Assembly (NCBI RefSeq): GCF_040802235.1
Contig: NC_133157.1
Location: 23,949,501-24,013,500, forward strand
DNA from: Manis javanica
Taxonomy: Eukaryota > Chordata > Mammalia > Pholidota > Manidae
DNA length: 64,000 nucleotides
Direction: 5' to 3'
Of the stretch, positions 24,331 to 35,297 are shown one piece after another. Position 1 is the stretch's first letter, and each line of letters begins with the position of its first letter. Under the pieces are notes generated by a model. It had not been told where the DNA came from. It worked only from the letters and a program-made list of their open reading frames with translations, and ran no database searches. Made by a program: the position numbers and the translations under genes.

Positions 24331-25724
24331 CCAGACTGCAGATGGCAGGCCGAGGGGCAGAAAGACTCCCCATGGAAAGTGGTGGCACAGGGCAAGACAA
24401 GCGTGATGGAGGCTCTCTGGGGGAACTGGCAACAGCACGCGAGGCGAACACACCTTGCCTCAGGCCCCCCGAGCAGGCAGGCCTGACAACATTTGGCCAG
24501 AATGTAGTCTGTTTTTGCATTTGCTTGGTTTTTGTTTTGCTTTTGAAGTCAGTGTTGGGCAAACATTACTGCAGATTCCTGGCAACAAAACATAGGGAAT
24601 CTCTCAAGATTTAACCAACCACTGCAACAGGAATTAAAATCACGAAGACGTACTCCTCCCCTCCTCAAAGGCCTTCCTCCATGAGAAAGGGTGCCGGCTG
24701 GGGAGCAGGAAGGCCTGAGTCGTGGCATTGCCACTGAACTATGAGGCCTTGAGGTAGGCATTTTCCACTTTCCCAATGTCCTTGGTATCCATCATTGTGA
24801 CACCTGCCTTAGCCATCCTGGTAGGCTTGTTATGAAGATACAACAGCAGTGCCAACAAGTGAAGTTTCAGGAAGAATGGAGTGCTACTCAATATAAGATA
24901 ATCTTGTTGTCATTATTACTGCTGTTATTAGTGCATGCTGTCTGCCAGGAAGGGAGAGTTAACGATGTGACCAGCCCTTTCCCAGCACCTAGAAAAGGTA
25001 AACCCATCTATGGCAACATTTTGTTTGGCCCCAGAAAATTATATGCAGTGTCCGCTGACCCAAAAGCATGACACAGTTTATAGCCTGTTTCTAAGTAGCA
25101 ATTTTCCATGAAAAAGAACAATGTCCCTTGGCTTGAGGGTTTTTAGCAAGACCTACTTAATTGTCCCTCTTAAGGAACTTCTAAGCATTTCTGGAAACAC
25201 CAAATCACCCTTGATCCTTTCATTTCCTACTAATTATCCACAAAAGTACTTCTGACTAATGTAATAGGCTGTAACATTCTGAACAACACTGAGCATTCAT
25301 TCGGACAAACTGGAGGACCTAGACAGAGCATGTAACATGAAGTGAAAGGGACTTCACCCCCTGTCTCCTACTCAGGTAGGGGCTCCCAGCTAAAGAGGTA
25401 TTCTATGGAAAGGGGACTTTTTACAAAGGGGGCAAATTTTTCATGGAGAGAGAAAAACCATACTATGTGCTGGGTGGAAAGTTCTTGGCTTCGTCTGTAA
25501 CGCCCCTCTGGTGAACACATACATTACCCCAGCGTTACTACCCCTGAAGAGACCCTGGGATCCATTCCCATGGGAACTAAAGTCTCTATAGCCCAGAAGT
25601 TTCTAGAGACTCTAGGGTTATTGCAAAGCAAGCTGTTGACCATTTATCTCAGCTCCAAAGAGCCTTGGTTGTGAGAATTCCCATTTGATTTCATTTTCGG
25701 TCAAGAGTGTGACTCCATTACTGC
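24331..25724. other. Unassigned sequence
   Basis: No recognised repeat, exon or RNA in about 1.4 kb. The open frame ending at 24614 on the + strand has no recognisable domain. Confidence 0.35.
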
Positions 25725-25860
25725 AATGTCAATTCAGTGAGCGTATTCTGCCACTGTGTGTCAGCCACACTGCCCTGGACCCTGGGTTAGACAGGCCCTG
25801 CCTCATGGTGCTTGCGGCCCAGTGTATTCAATTGACTGGGGTCAAGAGCAAGATGTGATC
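25725..25860 (-). mobile_element. L2 LINE 3' fragment, antisense
   Basis: GCCACTGTGTGTCAGCCACA, CTGCCCTGGACCCTGGGTTA and CTCATGGTGCTTGCGGCCCA fit the antisense L2 3' UTR. Confidence 0.55.
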
Positions 25861-25930
25861 ACTGAGCATCCTTCGTATTGTCAAATGTCTCACTCTTTGA
25901 ATGTTGCCTGCCTAACATGTTTGTTTCCAT

Positions 25931-25956
25931 TTGTTTGCTTGTTTGTTTGTTTTTGA
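25931..25956. repeat. (TTTG)n simple repeat
   Basis: Short run of TTTG/CTTG units. Confidence 0.85.
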
Positions 25957-26824
25957 AACTCATGGTTACTCTTCTGCCAACCCAGAATAAAATTAGGAAT
26001 TGAGAAAGAATCAGCCTAACTCGACCCATGTAGACAGAGAAGCTGGACTATTAGAACTCCCCAAGTCAGCCCCGGAGCCAGGATGTTCAGCCTATAGTGG
26101 TCAGATTAACCTAACCCCATAAGAAATCTAACTGTCCTTAGCCAGCTCAGCAAAGGCTTCAGGTTGCAACATAGGGGGAAAGCAGAGCAAAGAATAATGC
26201 TATGATAAAAAAAAGGGTTTGGTGAGAAATGAGGAAGAAAAAAAAACATTTTAAGTGAGGGTTGGGAAAAGTCTTGCAAACCAATATGAAGGACACACAG
26301 GGAATCCTTCTCAAGGTGGAACTGATGACTAGACCAGTCTTACCCCTTTAAACATACAAGCATTGATTTGTGAGTGTGACTCTGAGCTATTTGGGGCTTT
26401 CATTTTCACTCCAAGAAACTGGCAGCATCTCTCACCACTGATCTCCCCAAATTGATGGATGGTAGCAATTATACAGAGCTATTTGTGTAATGTGTCATAA
26501 TAGCAGCACGCGTTGGCTGTCACTTTGACCCAGACACCCCCTTGCCCAATTACAAAGAAACCCCACCACAGAGCTGCCTTCACCCAGGGGCTAGGGAAAG
26601 AAAGAAAGAAAGGGAAAAAAATACTTCTTCACCCTTTAAGGAAATAGAAACTTTGCAGGCCTTAGAGAAAATAGTGCCTGTTTGGTAGAAATAATTAACA
26701 GTATTATTCAATTAATTTGTCTCTGTGATTTATCAGGCCATCTGGGAATTTTTTACTGCCTGTTCTTTTGGCAAACAAAGATTATTAATTTAAAGGCTAA
26801 ATTCCATTCTTTCACTAAATGGAT
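25957..26824. other. Repeat-poor stretch with GAAA run; possible noncoding element
   Basis: A (GAAA)n run lies near 26595-26615. The sequence at 26480-26830 has AT-rich homeodomain-like sites (ATTAATTTAAAG, AATTAATTTG) and a CACTTTGACCCAGA half-site-like motif, with no repeat signature. Function cannot be told from one sequence. Confidence 0.25.
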
Positions 26825-26905
26825 GTTTCATGACCATGTGTTAAGTGTTGTCTCTAGGGGGATGCAAAGGTGAACTACAGCGCCTGTGCTCAGGAAGTGA
26901 GGTGC
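26825..26905 (-). mobile_element. Possible L2 fragment, antisense
   Basis: ACCATGTGTTAAGTGTTGTC followed by GGATGCAAAGGTGAACTACA suggests a short, very diverged L2 3' piece. Confidence 0.35.
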
Positions 26906-26919
26906 CTGGCCTCTTTCCT

Positions 26920-27050
26920 GGGATCAGGAATAATGCCCACAGTCATCACAGCTCTCAGTACTCAGCACTACAGTGCGCCAGGCATTGCACTAGGTACTTT
27001 AATGCACAATCCCTTGTAACCCTCGAATGGAAGCATCTCCTCTCCTGTCT
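26920..27050 (-). mobile_element. MIR SINE fragment, antisense
   Basis: CAGTGCGCCAGGCATTGCAC, TAGGTACTTTAATGCACAAT and CTTGTAACCCTCGAATGG fit the antisense MIR tail. Confidence 0.55.
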
Positions 27051-27094
27051 TCTGCCCTTAATCACTGATATCTTTTGGCCTCCCTGAGCACGGG

Positions 27095-27210
27095 GCATGC
27101 TCCTGCCTCCAGGTCTTGCACTGGTTCCCCGACCTTTGCCCAGATATCCATGTCTTACTCCCTCACTTCATCAGGCTGCTGTGCAAATATCTCTTTATGT
27201 GGTGGGGCTG
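27095..27210 (+). mobile_element. L2 LINE fragment, sense
   Basis: TGCACTGGTTCCCCGACCTT, ACTCCCTCACTTCATCAGGC and GCTGTGCAAATATCTCTTTA match the L2 segment before the 3' UTR. Confidence 0.55.
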
Positions 27211-27261
27211 CCTCACCACCGCTGGGAGACCAGCAGCAGCTTCCCTGATTTGTCTGCAGAG

Positions 27262-27412
27262 CGCTGGTCACTCCGGACAGATTATGTATCATTTGAAACT
27301 GACTGGGAATCAGACAGTGGTGCTAGCTGCACAATGCTGTGATACACTAAAAATGGCTGAATTGTACATTGTGAAAGAGTGAACCTTATAATATGTGAAT
27401 TACATCTCAATG
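27262..27412 (+). mobile_element. L1 LINE 3' terminus, sense
   Basis: GGCTGAATTGTACATTGTGA, then ATAATATGTGAATTACATCT and CAATG form an L1 3' terminal signature. A decayed MIR follows within 30 bp. Confidence 0.65.
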
Positions 27413-27439
27413 CCATGGTGGGCGCCTCCCTGCTTCCGC

Positions 27440-27595
27440 ACCACGGGCATGGCTCGGCACGGCAGAGTGGTAAGCATGCTGGCTTTCCAGGCAGACAGAC
27501 CAAGACGCGGACCTGAGAGCTGTCCACCTGGACTAACCTCGAGCAAGGAGCATGATCCCTCTGCTCCTCACTTTCCTTACCTGTTCAGTACGAAT
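27440..27595 (+). mobile_element. MIR SINE, sense, diverged
   Basis: GGCACGGCAGAGTGGTAAGC is the tRNA-like 5' end. It is followed by CTTTCCAGGCAGACAGACC, a shifted core, and CTCCTCACTTTCCTTACCTG in the 3' half. Confidence 0.6.
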
Positions 27596-27605
27596 CACAT
27601 GCAGT

Positions 27606-27632
27606 TCTCTCTCTCTCTCTCTCTCTCTCTCT
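27606..27632. repeat. (CT)n dinucleotide repeat
   Basis: About 13 uninterrupted CT units directly after the MIR. It generates the Ser/Leu run in an open frame at 27395-28069 that I reject as a gene. Confidence 0.95.
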
Positions 27633-27749
27633 GGTTGAGTCAAAGTGGAATGAAGGAACCTACCTGCAAAACACAGTACACATTTCTAATAATACAAGTG
27701 CCTTCTGTCGCCCACCCCTGCTCACTGAATGTCAGCTTTAAGGACTGTT

Positions 27750-27890
27750 CTTTCAACTATTCATTCCGTCAGTCAACAGTAAATGAACACCTGCTCTGTC
27801 AGGTGCTGGGCTTTGAGGAAACAGGTTTAGAAGACAGATGTGATCAGTCAGTCACTCCCCTTGCAAAGTGCAGAGTCTCTAGGTCCCCAG
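27750..27890 (-). mobile_element. L2 LINE 3' end, antisense
   Basis: CTATTCATTCCGTCAGTCAA, ATGAACACCTGCTCTGTCAG and GTGCTGGGCTTTGAGGAAAC fit the antisense L2 terminus. Confidence 0.6.
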
Positions 27891-28824
27891 GTGAAAGAAC
27901 CCTCCACTGTGCCCTTGGGCCACATTGCAGGGGAGGCAGTGAGACCTGGGCTGGTAGGAGCCAGCAGCCACTAGTCCTTCCCCATCTCCTCTCTCCAAGG
28001 TTCCAGCAATTTAGGAGTGTGAATTCCTGGGAAGAGGAACCTTTAGTCACCCTCCCTAGTCACAAATGAACTAAGGCAAACCATCTCTCTAGCTCCCAAG
28101 AGCTCCAGATGCCTTAAAAAGATGGAATCTGACTCTGGACCTCAAAGGCTGACGGACATGAAGTTCAGCTGCCATTATTCAGGGCCTCAGTCTGAGACAG
28201 CATCGAGAAACCCCAGATTAAACACCCACACTCGGGAGTAGTATTCATCTATTATTAGGATGATATAAAACAAACAAACAAACAAAAAGCATGGATGCAC
28301 CATTTCAGCAAACTTTCTCTGCAACACTGAAGTTTTCATTTCAAAAGGGGAGTTTTTCTTTCCTTCATGGACCAGTAGCCTCATTGGAAACAAAGGTATT
28401 AATCCTCACAGGTAATAAGTTGATTTAAAGCTTGGAGTAGAATGGGCAGGATTCAACTCCCTGACTCTCCTTTTAAAAAGCCCTGTGTACGTATCAGAGC
28501 ATTTTAATGCTCACCCTTAATCTCAATTTGAGGGGAGGAACACATCCTTCCTCCCAGGAGGTGCAGATGGTATTGCTTGGTGGATAAAACAGAGCCCACC
28601 CCCCAAGCCTTGTCATCAGCTTTGACTTTTTGGCCTTGAAAGATGACTTTCCAGGCTGTCACAAGTCCCCACTGCTGGGTAACATTGTGTGTCTGTAGAT
28701 TTAGACTCTCATCTGCTTTCAGGGTTTGTGCTCACATCGTCTGGATATAACATTTGCCAGAGGGATCGATTTCTCTCTTAAAAACTTCAGATTTTTTCAC
28801 ATCCAAGAAATTATTTTACAACAC
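27891..28824. other. Unassigned sequence with a (CAAA)n run
   Basis: A short (CAAA)n run lies near 28270-28286. Nothing else is confidently recognised. Confidence 0.35.
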
Positions 28825-28919
28825 ATCACCAAATGCATTGTTTTATTTAATTTTTTATAACAATCCTGTGAGGTAGATAAAATCGCTTTTATATGAGAAA
28901 AAAACAAGACATAGTAATT
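28825..28919 (-). mobile_element. MIR SINE, antisense, left part of a split copy
   Basis: ATAACAATCCTGTGAGGTAG and the following A-rich segment are antisense MIR. The copy is interrupted at 28919 by an L1 and resumes after 30001. Confidence 0.6.
28906..28919. repeat. Target-site duplication, left copy (14 bp)
   Basis: AAGACATAGTAATT is identical to 30002-30015. The pair flanks the L1 and marks the insertion site, as expected for L1 target-primed reverse transcription. Confidence 0.9.
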
Positions 28920-30001
28920 GTGTGTTCAATTTAAAAATTTTTTTTTATTGAAATATCACTGATATACAATCTTATATTGGTTTCAAATGTACAACACAGT
29001 GGTTCAGCAGTCTCCCATATTATTAAATCCTCACCCCCTCTAATGTAGTTATTATCTGTCAACATAGAAAGGTGTTACAGAATCATTGCCTGTGTTCTCC
29101 ATGCTGTACTACCATCCCTGTGACCAACTTATATTGTGATTGTGAACTATTGTGCCTTTTATCTGCCTCACCCTCCCCACCTACTCACCCCAAACCCTCC
29201 CCCTTGGTAACAACTTGTCGTTTCTTAGTGTCTATGAGTCTACTGCTGTTTTGTTCATTCTGTCTTGCTTTGTTTTTTTATTCCACAAATCAGTGAAATC
29301 ATAGGGTATTTGTCTTTCTCCTCCTCACATATTTCACAGAGCATAGTATCTTCTAGATTCATCCATGCTGTTGTAAATGGGAGGATTTCTTTTCTTTTTA
29401 TGGCTGAATAATATTCCGTTGTGTATATATACTACATCTTCTTTAGCTGTTCATCTACTGATGGACACTTAGGTTGCTTCCATATCTTGGCTATTGTAAA
29501 TAGTGCTGCAATAAACACAGGGGTGCATACATCTTTTCAAATCAGGGATTTTGTTTTCTTTGGTTAAATTTCTAGAAGTACTGGATCCAATGGTATTTCT
29601 ATTTTTAGTTCTTTGAGGAACCCCCATACAGCTTTCCACAGCAGTTGCACAAGTTTACATTCCCACCAGCAGTGTAGGAGGGTTCCCATTTCTCCACATC
29701 CTCACCAGCACTTGTTATTTCTTGTCTTTTGGAGAGTGAAGTGGCCATTCTGGCTGGTGTGAGGTGATATCTCATTGTGGTTTTAATTTGCATTTCCCTG
29801 ATGATTAACAACGTGGAGCATCTTTTTGTGTGCCTGTTGGCCATTTGTATTTCTTTGGAGAAGTGTGTTCAGGTCCTCCTCTCATTTTTTAATTGGGTTA
29901 TTTGTTTTTTGGGTGTTGAGGCATATGAATTCTTTGTATATTTTGTATGTTAACCCCTTAGCAGGTCAGTTGTTTATGAATATATTCTCCCATACTGTAG
30001 G
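28920..30001 (-). mobile_element. 5'-truncated L1 LINE, reverse orientation, with TSD
   Basis: The + strand starts after the left duplication with 18 bp of non-L1-looking sequence. A nine-T run (28938-28946) follows, then the antisense 3' UTR (ATTGAAATATCACTGATATA) and the antisense end of ORF2: CATCTACTGATGGACACTTA, CATTCCCACCAGCAGTGTAG, TGTGAGGTGATATCTCATTG. It stops abruptly at 30001 inside ORF2, a 5' truncation leaving about 1.08 kb. It is among the least decayed elements in the window, but frames are broken and no protein is expected. Its 3' region resembles L1s I associate with pangolin-like placentals (inference). Confidence 0.93.
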
Positions 30002-30110
30002 AAGACATAGTAATTTTATAAGTAATAAAATCAAGTCCCAAATCCAGGTCCCCAGATTTCAAATCTGGTATTTTCCATTTACTATATAACTATCTTGCAA
30101 CATTTTCTTG
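30002..30110 (-). mobile_element. MIR SINE, antisense, right part of the split copy
   Basis: The second copy of the 14-bp duplication (30002-30015) is followed by AAATCCAGGTCCCCAGATTT and TTTTCCATTTACTATATAAC. This continues the antisense MIR interrupted at 28919. Confidence 0.6.
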
Positions 30111-30119
30111 GAGACCTCT

Positions 30120-30165
30120 TGGAAATTAAATATATATATTTATTGTATAAATAAATATATATGAT
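30120..30165. repeat. AT-rich low-complexity sequence
   Basis: Alternating AT and ATTT units; partly self-complementary. Confidence 0.8.
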
Positions 30166-31269
30166 TGCTCTTATTTTATGGACAATTATGAGAAACCAAG
30201 ATACAGTTTAGCCATGAACAGAACTCACTCCTTTGCCTAACCTTTTTGCTCTAATCCTGAAAATTTTGAATGGTTTTAATGAACAGAACTTTTTTTGGAA
30301 TGCTCAGTCTCCATCTGAAGAATCAGTATTGATTTTGTTTTCTACATTTGTAAGTGAATTGCTGCAAAGCCCAGAGCACTCCCTGGGGAGGGAAATGATC
30401 TGAGGCCTCCAGTCACAGTCAGAACCACTTAGGAAGGGCTGGTTTCTTGAGGAGTACCCAGAGAGCCAGCCAAGTTCCACGGTGGCATAAGAGCACAGAC
30501 AGACACATTCTCTCTCTTCATGGTTTTAGGCAATAGATAAGTTCTGAAGAGCTGCATGAAATTACATGTTCATCAAGTCAATCAATAGTTTCAACCAGGG
30601 ATAATCTTGTGGGGGGAAATATTTGTCTTTTCTTCCTTTCTCTCCTCCTGCTTCTTTAGAGTTCTTGATTTTCCTACTATTCATGTCTGTTTCCATTCTG
30701 AAATATCGTTCTTTACCTATTTGGGCTCTTGAATTTCCTAGAGTGCATAGTTATAGAAGAATAAAACAAAAGACTTATAAGTCATCACATGCCTGGCTTA
30801 GAAAGTTTAACCAGGTTTAAATACTCAGGAAGTCGAGGTTTGTGCACCATACAGATTCAGTCCAGAGAAAGCACCCCTCACAGGCTCATAGCTGGTGCAC
30901 AGCAGCAATCAGGCACCCCATAATCTGACCCTCTAACCCAAATTGTGAAGTATGTGGAAGCCTCTGCAGGGATGTGCTGGAGAATGGGTTTACCAACAGC
31001 CCCCGTGAACTCCCTTTCCTCCCTACTTCCCAAACACACCCGGGTGGAGGCTCAGGAGTAAGCATTAAGGAAAGTGGTTGAAAGAGGAGAAGGCTGGGCC
31101 ATGCCCACTGCTTCCCCCTGCCTCATGCCACTGTTCAGGAGCATAATTGGATGTCTAACAGGCACAGCAGCAATTACTGAAGGGGTGTGGGTGGCCTTGA
31201 GCCCACACATCTACCGCCTGCCTTGAGCCTCCAGCTGATCTGCAGGAACTCGAGGGTGAGCGTGTTTGG
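30166..31269. other. Unassigned sequence
   Basis: No confident repeat, gene or RNA in about 1.1 kb. Confidence 0.35.
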
Positions 31270-31455
31270 GGCTGAGGACACAGGCTCAGAGTCAAATTGC
31301 TTCAGTCGGAATTCCAGCTCCACCACTTGTTAGCTGTTTGACCTTGAGAATAACAACAGTGTTAACCTCACAGGGCTTGAAGATTAAATAAATTAACATG
31401 TGTAAAGTATTTGGAAGAGTCCCCAGTACATAGTAAGTGCTTCATAAATGTGAGC
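31270..31455 (+). mobile_element. MIR SINE, sense, well preserved
   Basis: TCCAGCTCCACCACTTGTTA, GCTGTTTGACCTTGAGAATA, AGGGCTTGAAGATTAAATAA and ATAGTAAGTGCTTCATAAAT follow the MIR consensus nearly to its 3' end. Confidence 0.9.
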
Positions 31456-32064
31456 AGATTAAAGTGGACCAGCTCTGAGGGAGCTGGGATGGAGCCCAAA
31501 GCTTCGTGTGTCGGGATTTTCCTCCTTGTCCCTCTCCAAGAGGCCCAGCCCAAAGCCTGGCTTAGTCAGCCTTTAGGAAGTTTTTGTGGGGCTTCAGGAG
31601 GAGTGGCTTCCTAAGTCCCTGCTGTGTCTTCCCCCTCATAAATTCCCTCACCCCATATTCTACAATTAACTGTGACTTCCCTTTTCCACTCCATTCCTCC
31701 CATCCTACTCTAGTGAAAAGTGAATGTAACTTTCTCCACTTTCCAACCTATCATTTAATCTTCTTTAAGTAGTCTAGGACACGAAGATGAAGAAAGAAAG
31801 CACTCCAATAACACATTTCTTTTTACAAAGGCAACAAAATTCAACATGCACACACTTGTCTTTGTTTAAAACTTCTGCCATAGTGTATCTGAAATCTGTG
31901 ACAGCTTTTCCTCCTCCATATTTAAAAGCATCTTAATCCTCCTTTTAAAGAAAATCTTCCCTAAGGACCAACAATTCACTGCCAGTGTCAAAATAAGGTG
32001 AAATATAGCAACACGTCCTCTCAACATACATTTGCCACACAGCCAAGTGTAGCAAAAATACATG
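31456..32064. other. Unassigned sequence
   Basis: No confident feature. The frame at 31411-31614 begins in the MIR tail and has no domain. Confidence 0.35.
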
Positions 32065-32170
32065 GATTGAAAATCAAGACCTGGCTTTCCAGATCACTAC
32101 TTCCTCTATTTATGGTTTGCTAGGTGACTGTGAGTAAGGAATTTCTTTCTCCAGAACTGAGCTTTTCAAT
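32065..32170 (+). mobile_element. Probable MIR SINE fragment, sense
   Basis: GATCACTACTTCCTCTATTT followed by GGTGACTGTGAGTAAGGAAT fits a diverged MIR core. A short direct repeat of TTTCAATTTCA lies at its 3' edge. Confidence 0.5.
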
Positions 32171-32207
32171 TTCAAAACAAGGCGTTTCAATTTCAGAATG
32201 GTGGTAT

Positions 32208-32288
32208 GTCCCCCCGTCCTTCCCTCCCCCCCACCTTTTCTCCTCTTCCTCTTCCTCAGCTCTTTTCCCTTCTCCTTCTCTTTCTTTT
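32208..32288. repeat. Pyrimidine-rich (CT) low-complexity tract
   Basis: Long C/T-only stretches such as CCTTCCCTCCCCCCCACC and TTCTCCTCTTCCTCTTCCTC. Confidence 0.85.
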
Positions 32289-32525
32289 AAGCCATAGAAC
32301 CCACCCCCAACCCCACAATTAAATGAAATTTCATCCAGTTCACCGTCTCATTAAGCATGGAGATGGAGCAGGTGTTCACGAGGTTCTCCTCGCTGGTCTC
32401 CTTCTTGCCTGCAGGAATGCATATGGCAGCTAGGAGCAACCTAGGTCTCCTTAGAACCCAGTTTAAAAAAAACAAAGAAAGAAATGCTGAAACCATACCA
32501 TACAGTGCACAGTGCAATGTATACT

Positions 32526-32750
32526 TTGGAATAAGACAGATTTCAGTCCAAATCCATACTCATGTCTGCTCTTCCCAGGGTGGGACTGTAGAAGAGTCAT
32601 TTTACTTGAGTTGCCCCTTGAGCCCTCATTTCTTCATCTGTAAAATGGGAATCATAATATCTACTGAATAAGATGACTCAGGATTAAATAGAACTATTAA
32701 AGGATGAGTTTAAAGTCCTAGCATACAGTAGGTGATCAATAAATATGGCC
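32526..32750 (+). mobile_element. MIR SINE, sense, well preserved
   Basis: CATTTCTTCATCTGTAAAAT is close to the MIR consensus. It is followed by GACTCAGGATTAAATAGAAC and CAGTAGGTGATCAATAAATA at the 3' end. Confidence 0.9.
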
Positions 32751-34419
32751 AATTGTTTATTACTGAGAAGACCAAATGTTCCACCCAACACCTGCAGTCC
32801 TAGGATAATATCAACAGTGCACCCTTTCACATTTAGTAAAAAGAAATGTGTTACTAAAAATAATATTTTAATATTCATCACCATGGTCCTAGACTATTTA
32901 AATAACAGGTCCTGGTTTGAACAATACATTTTTTGTCTATTTCATTTCCTAAATTTGCCTCCCCAGGTTTGATTCTGGGGCTCTCAAAACCTGCAGGAGT
33001 CTGTTGTTGGGGGTCTTAGAATCCCACAAGGGGCCACAGACAACTTTTTAATGCCAAGCCATGAGAATAAAGTTGGTGCCATGGTAGAGGTAGGCAGGCA
33101 GCTCCCAGGCATAGAGGAAACCTTTACTTGATGCTTTTATACTTTCCCAGGGGAGGGTCCCCTCAGCCAGGTAACTGGCAAATGCCAGGGGCGTCCAAGT
33201 TTAGAGTCAGAGTGGGCAAGAGTACTGAAGAAAGCCCCCTCTCCAAGGAAGCCAACATTTGCTCACATTAAGAGGACATGTGTTTAGAGAAAGCAACCCC
33301 TCACTCATTTCATGTCTCCTGCAAACCTGGCTTTTCCTTTCGTTGTTGAACACAAGCATGTGCAGTTCACTCTCACTGTTGGAAAAGAAAACATTTCAGT
33401 TGCAAACTCAGAGCTGGGAACACTGATCTTAAGAGTGTATTCTGCCACAAGGACAATGTGTGTGTCCGAGTGAGTACACTGTGTGTTTGTGTGTGCCTTG
33501 TGGTTATAACCAAGCAAACTGATTATGAGCTAACCAACACCTGTAGGCTTTTTTAATGTTAGTGATTCTGTTCCCAAACTACTCCCTTGTAGAACTTACT
33601 AGTGTCTTCATTAAATGCTTACCACTTCAAAACTGTGTTGTAAGCATCTATATCAGCCTGGGGAACAAGAGAGTAAACACAGCACCACTTTTCACTTCGG
33701 CAGGCTCAACAAGCAGCATTTTGGAGTGTTAGCCCTTAATAGGGACTCACTGCTGTTAGTTAAACAAACAGGCATTAAGTTAAAGAAAGCCATCAGTGGC
33801 TCATCTCCCTGTTGACTGATTGTTATCTGATGTGGTGCACAGGCCTGCCCCCGCCCCTTCTGAGGACAGCCTAGTAAATGGAGGCCTTACTGTTTAAATC
33901 CCCAATGGAAACACATGGTTGTCCACAGCCGTTGTGTCACTTCAAATGTTAGAGGTAATACTGGAGATGGAATTTGGATGTTTAAATGTTGGCATTGCTG
34001 GGATATTTTCATAACTTACAGCATCAGTGGAGAGAAAGTTTAGGAAAATCAGAGATTCTCAGGACTCTATCTGTGATCAGCTACTCCTCTCCTCGGGAGG
34101 GAGGAGAAGGGCTGGTGTTGGTGGAAAGGGCAGGCAATATGTGGGCTCCATGCAAATAACCATGCCAGTGTAGCATTGGATCTGCTCTCAGAGATGGGCT
34201 GCCATTAGCTCTGTTTTAAATAACTTGGAATTTAAACCAGGGTGATTTAAGCCATTTGCTTTTCCCTTTTTGTCCACAGCTGGTAAAACCCCACCCATTC
34301 TCCCTGATTCACTTCAAGTACTACTCACCTCCTCTAGGAAATGTTCTTCTCACTCCATCTTCCACCCACCCGGTGCCAGTGGGAAGTTATCTTTTCTCCT
34401 CTGAAATCCCACAATACAG
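32751..34419. other. Long stretch without recognisable features
   Basis: No repeat family, exon or RNA gene recognised in about 1.7 kb. Confidence 0.35.
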
Positions 34420-34728
34420 ACCTTAGCTGCATGTGAGTCACTTAAACTGCTTGTAAACAATGCAGGTACCTCTACTCCAGTGATTGGAAACCTGGCCGCA
34501 TATTTGAATAACTTAGGGACCATTTAAAAAAATGTCCTCCAGGTGATTCCCATCTGTAGACAGAGTTAAGAACTACCGCTTATATGCAGACAGTTAAGCA
34601 CCATGCTTTTCTTCAAAGAGATTCTGATTCTGCTTATCTGGAGTGAGGTCTAGGATCTTTAATCCCTAACTAGCATCTTGAGGGAGGGATTCCCAGTATA
34701 CACTTGAGAAATGCTGCTGTGGCCCTTG
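34420..34728. mobile_element. MER5-like hAT fragments, probably two pieces
   Basis: CTCCAGGTGATTCCCATCTG with GTTAAGAACTACCGC (about 34537-34580) looks like one MER5 end. GATTCTGATTCTGCTTATCT to TACACTTGAGAAATGCTGCT (34621-34720) looks like another. A non-matching segment separates them. Confidence 0.5.
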
Positions 34729-34843
34729 CTTTCTAAATGGAGCCTCTTAACTAACATACTAATATTGTTCTATAGGAGGGTGTGCATCCTGGAAACTGGG
34801 AAACCCTTCAGTCTTCAAAGCGTTACAATGCCATTTACAGATA

Positions 34844-35297
34844 CAGGGATACCTCATTTTATCGCACTTTGCAGACATTGAGATTCTTACAAAATGAAAG
34901 TCTGTGGCAACCCTGTATGGGATAAGTCTCTTGGAGCCATTTTCCCAACCACATTTCTTACTTCATGTCTCTGTCACGTTTTTGATAACTCTCACAATAT
35001 TTCAAACTCTTTCATTGTTATTGTATTTGCCATCGTGAGCTGTAATCAGGGACTGAGACTCACGGAAAGCTCAGGTGATGGTTAGTATTTTTTTAGCAAT
35101 AAAGTATTTTTTAGTTAAAGGTATGTTCTTTTTTCTTTTTAGACATAATGCTATTGCACATTTAGTAAACTATAGTGCAAATATAACTTTTATACACCCT
35201 GGGAAACAAAAAAACCTTCATTGGAGTCGCTTTATGGCAATATTCTCTTTATTGCAGTGGTCCGGACCTGAGCCTGCAAAATCTCTGAAGTATAGGA
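34844..35297 (+). mobile_element. Tigger1-type mariner element with internal deletion
   Basis: The left end reads CAGGGATACCTCATTTTATC, then AGTCTGTGGCAACCCTGTAT and TTTCCCAACCACATTTCTTA. The right end has TTAGACATAATGCTATTGCA, then TATTGCAGTGGTCCGGACCT and CTCTGAAGTATAGGA, the inverted counterpart of the left terminus. TA dinucleotides flank it at 34842-34843 and 35298-35299, as expected for a Tc1/mariner-class target. Around 35055 the left UTR jumps to what corresponds to the last transposase codons and stop (GAAAGCTCAGGTGATGGTTA). Nearly all of the transposase is therefore missing and the copy is non-autonomous. Confidence 0.92.

Noticed and set aside
24159..24614. 151-residue basic open frame with a hydrophobic segment
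   Set aside because: Its first part overlaps probable L2 sequence, the hydrophobic stretch comes from a T-rich run, and no homologous family is recognised.
27440..27520. tRNA-like sequence
   Set aside because: This is the tRNA-derived head of a decayed MIR; no intact cloverleaf or promoter boxes.
27395..28069. 224-residue open frame, the longest in the window
   Set aside because: It starts in an L1 3' end and runs through a MIR, a (CT)n repeat and an L2, with no domain. It is open by chance.
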